The notes under the pieces are model-generated. The model saw nothing but the letters and a program-made list of their open reading frames with translations. It was not told the origin of the DNA and did no database searches. 42,344 nucleotides of DNA. It comes from Flavobacteriaceae bacterium. GTDB taxonomy: Bacteria > Bacteroidota > Bacteroidia > Flavobacteriales > Flavobacteriaceae. Below are positions 37,069 to 42,344 of the stretch, in pieces. Every line of letters begins with the position of its first letter. Position 1 is the stretch's first letter. The translations under genes were made by a program, and so were the position numbers. The DNA is taken from positions 1 to 42,344 of the forward strand of contig JAQWKF010000003.1 of the NCBI GenBank assembly GCA_029247985.1, in the 5' to 3' direction.

Positions 37069-38052
37069 ATGAGCAAAACATTAAAAGCAGGAGTGCTTGG
37101 TGCAGGCCACTTGGGAAAAATACACCTTAGACTATTGAACCAGTCAGACAAATTTGATTTAGTAGGTTTTTACGACCCTAGTCCAGACGTTCGTGAAAAA
37201 ATATCAGATGAATACGGCTTTAAAGCCTTTGACTCTGAGGAAGATTTGATTGCTGCTGTTGAGGTAGTAGATATCGTTACTCCTACCCTATACCACCACA
37301 AATTGGCAAAAAAAGCCATCGAAATGGGAAAGCACGTCTTTCTGGAAAAGCCCATAACACAAACAGTAGACGAAGCAAATGAGTTAATAGAGCTTGCTAA
37401 AAAACACCAGGTGCTGGGGCAAGTGGGGCATGTGGAGCGATTTAATCCTGCTTTTTTAGCTGTCAAGGATGATATCAATGACAGTATGTTTATTGAAACT
37501 CACCGATTAGCAGAATTCAATCCAAGAGGTACCGATGTGCCAGTTGTTTTGGATTTGATGATACACGATATCGATACGGTATTGAGTTTGGTGGATTCGC
37601 AAGTGTCTGCTATTTCAGCTAGTGGTGTTGCCATCATCAGTGAAACACCAGATATTGCAAATGCAAGAATTGAGTTTGAAAACGGATGTGTTGCTAACCT
37701 AACAGCCAGCAGAATATCACTTAAAAACATGCGTAAGGCTCGCTTTTTCCAAAAAGATGCCTACATCTCTGTAGATTATTTTAGCAAAAGTGCTGAAGTA
37801 GTTAAAATGGAGAACGCGCCCGAAGACGTTGGAGATTTTGATATGGTATTGGAAAACGCACAAGGCAAGAAAAAGCGTGTCTTTTTTGACAACCCTAAAA
37901 TACCAGAAGTCAATGCCATCTTAATGGAATTGGAATGCTTTGCCGATGCCATACTAAACAATACAGCAGTTATCGTACCGCTTGAACAGGGTAAAAATGC
38001 CCTTGACGTCGCCCTACAAATAACAGCCCTTGTTGAAAAGTCATCTGCATGA
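37069..38052 (+). CDS. Gfo/Idh/MocA-family oxidoreductase
   Basis: GVLGAGHLGKIHLRLL Rossmann; GKHVFLEKPITQTVDEA; DLMIHDIDTVLSL. Confidence 0.92.
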   Translation: MSKTLKAGVLGAGHLGKIHLRLLNQSDKFDLVGFYDPSPDVREKISDEYGFKAFDSEEDLIAAVEVVDIVTPTLYHHKLAKKAIEMGKHVFLEKPITQTVDEANELIELAKKHQVLGQVGHVERFNPAFLAVKDDINDSMFIETHRLAEFNPRGTDVPVVLDLMIHDIDTVLSLVDSQVSAISASGVAIISETPDIANARIEFENGCVANLTASRISLKNMRKARFFQKDAYISVDYFSKSAEVVKMENAPEDVGDFDMVLENAQGKKKRVFFDNPKIPEVNAILMELECFADAILNNTAVIVPLEQGKNALDVALQITALVEKSSA

Positions 38053-38690
38053 TTGTAGCCAACCTAAAACAAATAAAAAGTGATGTACCAGCTGCAGTAA
38101 CCGTTGTGGCAGTATCCAAAACAAAACCAGTTGATGCCATCCAACAGGCTTATAATGCTGGGCATTTGGACTTTGGGGAGAACAAGGTGCAAGAGCTTTG
38201 TCAAAAACAGGAAACACTCCCTAAGGATATACGCTGGCACATGATTGGTCACCTTCAAAGAAATAAGGTTAAATATATTGCGCCCTTTGTACACCTCATT
38301 CACGGAGTAGACAGCGAGAGACTGCTCAATGAAATCAATAAGCAAGGTGCCAAAAATAACCGTATTATTGATGTGCTGCTCCAAATTCACATTGCAGAAG
38401 AATCTACCAAGTTTGGTTTTTCGTATGAAGAAGCTGAAGCAATACTTTCGAAAGCAAATGCCTTTGAAAATGTGCGCATTACAGGGTTAATGGGTATGGC
38501 CAGCTATACCGACAACAACGGACAACTCACATCAGAATTTAGTGGACTTCAAGACTTCTATATCAAATTAAAGGAATCAAATAATTGGACTACTCTATCG
38601 ATGGGCATGAGTAATGATTACAAACTTGCTGTAAGCCTAGGAAGTACTATGATACGTGTGGGCAGTCTAATCTTTGGAAGTAGAAATTAA
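38049..38690 (+). CDS. YggS-family PLP homeostasis protein
   Basis: VAVSKTKPVDAIQQAYNAGHLDFGENKVQEL; 'HMIGHLQRNKVK'; 'LSMGMSNDYKLAVSLGSTMIRVGSLIFGSRN'; ATGA overlap. Confidence 0.94.
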   Translation: MIVANLKQIKSDVPAAVTVVAVSKTKPVDAIQQAYNAGHLDFGENKVQELCQKQETLPKDIRWHMIGHLQRNKVKYIAPFVHLIHGVDSERLLNEINKQGAKNNRIIDVLLQIHIAEESTKFGFSYEEAEAILSKANAFENVRITGLMGMASYTDNNGQLTSEFSGLQDFYIKLKESNNWTTLSMGMSNDYKLAVSLGSTMIRVGSLIFGSRN

Positions 38691-38695
38691 GAGTT

Positions 38696-40069
38696 ATGTA
38701 TGCAGTTGTCGACGTCGAAACTACAGGTGGAAAATATAACGAAGAGGGCATTACAGAAATTGCCATTTTTAAGTTTGATGGTAATAAAATTGTAGATCAG
38801 TTTATCAGCCTGGTCAATCCTGAACGGCCCATTCAACCTTTTGTAGTACAGCTCACGGGCATTAACGAAAAAATGCTGCGGAATGCACCAAAATTCTACG
38901 AAATAGCAAAGCGTATTATCGAAATAACGGAAGATTGCACCTTAGTCGCACACAATGCTAGCTTTGACTACAGAATGCTTTGTACCGAATTTAACAGGTT
39001 GGGGTTTGTCTTTGAGCGTCCTGCCCTATGCACTGTTGCCTTATCAAAAAAACTCATTCCCGAACAAGCGTCCTACAAATTGGGAAAACTCGTAAGGGCA
39101 TTGGGTATTCCACTTAGCGATAGACATCGTGCCGCAGGAGATGCACGCGCAACAGTAAAACTGCTGAAACTATTGTTAGACAAAGACAGTAAGAAAACTA
39201 TTGTTAAAGAAGTACTTCGAACAAAAGACCAAGACAAGGTAGCACGTAAGTTCCAAGCCCTAATGGAACAAGTCAAACCTGTTACGGGAGTTTATTATTT
39301 GCATAACCAAAAGGGAGATGTAATTTATATTGGCAAAAGTCTCAATATGCGCAAGCGTGTTAACCAACACTTTACTGGTAAGAGCAGAAAGGCATTAAAA
39401 ATACAGCTTGAAACACATAGCGTAAGTACTGAAGAAACAGGGAGCGAACTGATTGCTCTACTAAAAGAAATAGACGAGATTCAGCTGCACAAACCCAAGC
39501 ACAACAGGGTACACAAGAATGATCGTATTCGATTTGGCTTACAGGAGGCAGTGAACAGTAATGGGTATCGTCTGTTGCGTATTGTTCATGCAGAGGATGG
39601 AACAAATTACATTACGACCTTTAAGAATCTAAGTAATGCAAGAAAAACACTCTATTTCTTTGCACACAAATACACACTTTGCTTAAAATATGTTGGGCTT
39701 GAATCGCCCAAGGAAGCATGCTCAGATGTTGAGATCAACAAATGTTTAGGTGCCTGTGCAGAAAGGGAAGCTGTCGAGCTCTATAATAAGCGTGTGCAGA
39801 ATTGTATTGATCAGCTGCGCTTTTCCTCCCCTAATTTATTGATAGTAGACAAGGGACGTAGTCATGATGAGCGAAGTATTGTGCTTATACAAAATACTGA
39901 ATATAAAGGATTTGGATATGCTGATTTAAATTATCAAATCAATAATTTGGATATGGTGAAAAATCTCATTACACCCATGAAAAATTCACGAGCTGCACGT
40001 CATATACTGCAATCGTTTATTAGAAAAAACAAAGTAAAACAAGTGATTGATTTAAATGAAAAAGCATAA
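38696..40069 (+). CDS. DnaQ-type 3'-5' exonuclease fused to GIY-YIG nuclease (UvrC/Cho-like) domain
   Basis: VDVETTGGKYNEEGITEIAIFKFDG (ExoI), HNASFDYRML, 'HRAAGDARAT'; then GVYYLHNQKGDVIYIGKSLNMRKRVNQHF GIY-YIG. Confidence 0.9.
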   Translation: MYAVVDVETTGGKYNEEGITEIAIFKFDGNKIVDQFISLVNPERPIQPFVVQLTGINEKMLRNAPKFYEIAKRIIEITEDCTLVAHNASFDYRMLCTEFNRLGFVFERPALCTVALSKKLIPEQASYKLGKLVRALGIPLSDRHRAAGDARATVKLLKLLLDKDSKKTIVKEVLRTKDQDKVARKFQALMEQVKPVTGVYYLHNQKGDVIYIGKSLNMRKRVNQHFTGKSRKALKIQLETHSVSTEETGSELIALLKEIDEIQLHKPKHNRVHKNDRIRFGLQEAVNSNGYRLLRIVHAEDGTNYITTFKNLSNARKTLYFFAHKYTLCLKYVGLESPKEACSDVEINKCLGACAEREAVELYNKRVQNCIDQLRFSSPNLLIVDKGRSHDERSIVLIQNTEYKGFGYADLNYQINNLDMVKNLITPMKNSRAARHILQSFIRKNKVKQVIDLNEKA

Positions 40070-40964
40070 GCTTATTGTTATTTCAGGACCTACTGCTGTG
40101 GGTAAAACTTCGTTTGCAGTTGCCTTAGCCAAGCTATTTAACTGCCCTATATTATCCAGTGATGCCAGGCAGTTTTACAAAGAAATGTGCATCGGCACAG
40201 CCGTACCATCAAAAGCGGAACAGCAAGGCGTCATACACGATTTTGTTCAGCATATAAGTATTCACGATTCTTACAGTGTTGGTGATTTTGAAAAAGACGC
40301 CCTATCCTTGCTAAAAAAATACCACAAAAAGCATACTGTTGTGATTATGGTTGGTGGTTCTAACCTGTACAACGATGCCATAATGCATGGGCTAGACACA
40401 TTTCCAGAAGTACCTGAGGAAATAAAAGACCATTGGCAATTAGCATACGAGAAAAAGGGGCTAACGTTTTTACAGCAAGAGCTTAACAAATTGGATCCCG
40501 ATTATTTTCAAACTGTTGATCTAAATAATCACGTGCGATTATTACGCGCCTTGCACATATGCACGGTTGCGGGCAAGCCCTACTCCACTTTCTTAGGGCA
40601 AAACAAAAAACAAAGAGACTTTGACAGCATGAGCATTGAGATTTGTATGCCCAGAAAACAACTGTACGATAACATCAATAAGCGTGTTGACATCATGATT
40701 GATAAGGGCTTGGTTGCCGAAGCCAAATCACTTTATCCATACAAACACCTCAATGCCCTGCAAACAGTTGGCTACAGAGAGTTATTTCGATATTTTGAGG
40801 AAAAACAACGCTTAGCAGAAGCTATAGAAGATATCAAAACCAACACCAGAAGATTTGCAAAGCGACAACTCACATGGCTTAGAAACCATCCTTGTACGCA
40901 TAAGCTTTCTTATGATACTGCAGTAAATGCAGCGTTGATTAGTCAACTAGGACTGGAAATATAA
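40056..40964 (+). CDS. miaA: tRNA dimethylallyltransferase
   Basis: [42 protein letters not shown]; '[15 protein letters not shown]'. Confidence 0.96.
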   Translation: MKKHKLIVISGPTAVGKTSFAVALAKLFNCPILSSDARQFYKEMCIGTAVPSKAEQQGVIHDFVQHISIHDSYSVGDFEKDALSLLKKYHKKHTVVIMVGGSNLYNDAIMHGLDTFPEVPEEIKDHWQLAYEKKGLTFLQQELNKLDPDYFQTVDLNNHVRLLRALHICTVAGKPYSTFLGQNKKQRDFDSMSIEICMPRKQLYDNINKRVDIMIDKGLVAEAKSLYPYKHLNALQTVGYRELFRYFEEKQRLAEAIEDIKTNTRRFAKRQLTWLRNHPCTHKLSYDTAVNAALISQLGLEI

Positions 40965-41882
40965 ATCAAGGTTGTGTTGCATTCTATTTGCAACGTCTGA
41001 AAAATCAGCTTTTATAAATTTCTTTCCTGTTATGTGCTCATAAAGCTCTATATAACGTTCCGAAACTGTTACGATGTAGGCGTCTGACATTTCGGGAAGC
41101 GTTTGTCCTTCAAGTCCTTGAAAACCGTGTTCAATGAGCCATCGGCGCACAAACTCCTTTGAAAGCTGACGTTGTGGCGTTCCTTCAGCCTGACGTGCCT
41201 CATATCCATCGGCATAGAAATAACGAGATGAATCAGGTGTGTGAATTTCATCAATCAACACTATATTTCCTTCCTTATCTTTTCCAAACTCATATTTAGT
41301 ATCAACCAAAATCAACCCTTGCTTGGCAGCCATTTCAGTACCTCGTTTAAACAATGCTTTGGTATACCTAGCTAATTGCTGGTATTCTTCTTGAGTGACT
41401 ATGTTACGAGCAACCAATTCTTCAGGCGTAATGTCTTCATCGTGATCGCCTTGCTCAGCTTTGGTTGCAGGTGTGATGATGGGTTCTGGAAACGCATCAT
41501 TCTCACGCATACCTTCTGGCATAGGGGAACCACATAACAAGCGCTTTCCCAAGGCGTATTCGCGCGCGGCATGACCTGCTAAATATCCCCTAATCACCAT
41601 TTCGACTTTAAGAGGTGTACACGCTTTGCCAACGGCAATGTTTGGATCAGGCACTGCTTCTAACCAGTTAGGTACGATATCAGCTGTAGCTTCAAGCATA
41701 TGGGCAGCTATTTGGTTTAAAATCTGTCCTTTGTATGGAATTCCCTTCGGCATCACCACATCAAAGGCAGAAAGGCGGTCGCTAGCTACCATAACCAAGG
41801 TGTCATCTTCCAGATGATAAACCTCTCTAACTTTTCCGTTGTATTTACTTTTGCAACCCTTAAGTTGCAAGTCAGACTGCAT
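40947..41882 (-). CDS. purC: phosphoribosylaminoimidazole-succinocarboxamide synthase
   Basis: [47 protein letters not shown]; '[34 protein letters not shown]'; N-terminus lies at the composition break. Confidence 0.95.
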   Translation of the reverse strand: MQSDLQLKGCKSKYNGKVREVYHLEDDTLVMVASDRLSAFDVVMPKGIPYKGQILNQIAAHMLEATADIVPNWLEAVPDPNIAVGKACTPLKVEMVIRGYLAGHAAREYALGKRLLCGSPMPEGMRENDAFPEPIITPATKAEQGDHDEDITPEELVARNIVTQEEYQQLARYTKALFKRGTEMAAKQGLILVDTKYEFGKDKEGNIVLIDEIHTPDSSRYFYADGYEARQAEGTPQRQLSKEFVRRWLIEHGFQGLEGQTLPEMSDAYIVTVSERYIELYEHITGKKFIKADFSDVANRMQHNLDLYFQS

Positions 41883-42344
41883 GATGGTTTGCCTCGGCGT
41901 TTGTCATGTCCTGTCCCCAGGTCTGTTCATCAATCCACCCGTCGACCATTCCACGCGACGTTGTAGACATCGCGTTACACGGACGGCCCTTCTGCGTCGA
42001 CAGAAGGCGTTGATTCGTTAGATGAGGCGGTTCTTAGCGCATCTGAAGTGGCTCGATGTCTTGCATACGCATCTGCGCGAAATGAGGCGCACGATTTGAC
42101 CGCGTACTGTGGAACGGCGGTGGGAGGACACGCGGATTGCGCGTCTGGTGGAACGTCCGCCCAAGTGGCTTGCGTGCCACAATTCGTGTCTCCTTGACCT
42201 GGTGATTCGAGCGTTCCGACTTCGGATGCCTCGTTGGTGACCTGTTGCTGTGCAAGCCAACATGCGTGCTGTTTCCAAAGCTGTGCGTGCACTTCAATAG
42301 ATTTGGCCATTGCGTTGCACGACTCGAGGGTCAACCTGCAGTGT
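41883..42344. other. GC-rich terminal segment of probably foreign origin (chimeric end)
   Basis: Hand-counted 60-nt lines: 36/60 G+C (41941-42000) and 40/60 (42121-42180) versus 26/60 in purC (41581-41640); CpG-rich; no flavobacterial-looking gene. Confidence 0.7.
41975..42334 (-). CDS. possible 3' portion of an unknown, compositionally biased ORF in the foreign segment
   Basis: 119-aa open frame rich in Ala/Ser/Thr/Gln ending in TAA; three other frames also partly open, so weak. Confidence 0.25.
   Translation of the reverse strand: MTLESCNAMAKSIEVHAQLWKQHACWLAQQQVTNEASEVGTLESPGQGDTNCGTQATWADVPPDAQSACPPTAVPQYAVKSCASFRADAYARHRATSDALRTASSNESTPSVDAEGPSV

Noticed and set aside
41988-42007. Hairpin CCTTCTG-CGTCGA-CAGAAGG in the GC-rich tail
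   Set aside because: Contains a SalI-like GTCGAC and lies in the suspected foreign segment; short, no U-tract, no context to interpret.
41839-42021. 60-aa + strand ORF crossing the composition break
   Set aside because: Spans the suspected chimeric junction, so unlikely to be a real gene.
1-42344. CRISPR arrays, insertion sequences, phage genes, toxin-antitoxin or defence cassettes
   Set aside because: No regularly spaced repeats, transposase, integrase or recognisable defence proteins in the ORFs; the region is housekeeping/core in character.

Overview
About 41.9 kb of compact, low-GC DNA that looks like a flavobacterium (Bacteroidetes), followed by roughly 460 bp (about 41883-42344) of much more GC-rich sequence that looks foreign, probably a chimeric clone or assembly end. 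Most genes are housekeeping: bcp, nth, uvrA, mnmE, a UvrD/PcrA helicase, recG, pheT, an ABC-F ATPase, transaldolase, glyA, smpB, pcm, a YggS-type PLP protein, a DnaQ/GIY-YIG fusion, miaA and purC. There is also a small envelope/glycan cluster, a TonB-dependent receptor and several Bacteroidetes-type lipoproteins. I read one RNA gene by eye that the ORF track cannot show: a small bacterial SRP RNA (ffs) at about 31777-31870 on the minus strand. I see no CRISPR array, transposon, phage, toxin-antitoxin or defence cassette, so no obvious exotic system. The best observations are about genome organisation. (1) TAnnTTTG -7 boxes sit only 3-5 nt upstream of the start codons of about eight genes. The same spacing separates such a box from the SRP RNA 5' end, which suggests leaderless mRNAs. 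(2) Four convergent gene pairs overlap by exactly 4 nt at a shared CTAA/CTAG double stop. (3) The ffs terminator U-tract runs directly into the ATG of an SDR gene. (4) There is a 46-aa ORF behind an ECF sigma factor, below the ORF-track cutoff. (5) The endonuclease III lacks the 4Fe-4S cysteine motif. (6) Several intergenic inverted repeats are perfect. All names come from reading the translated sequence; no database search was run.
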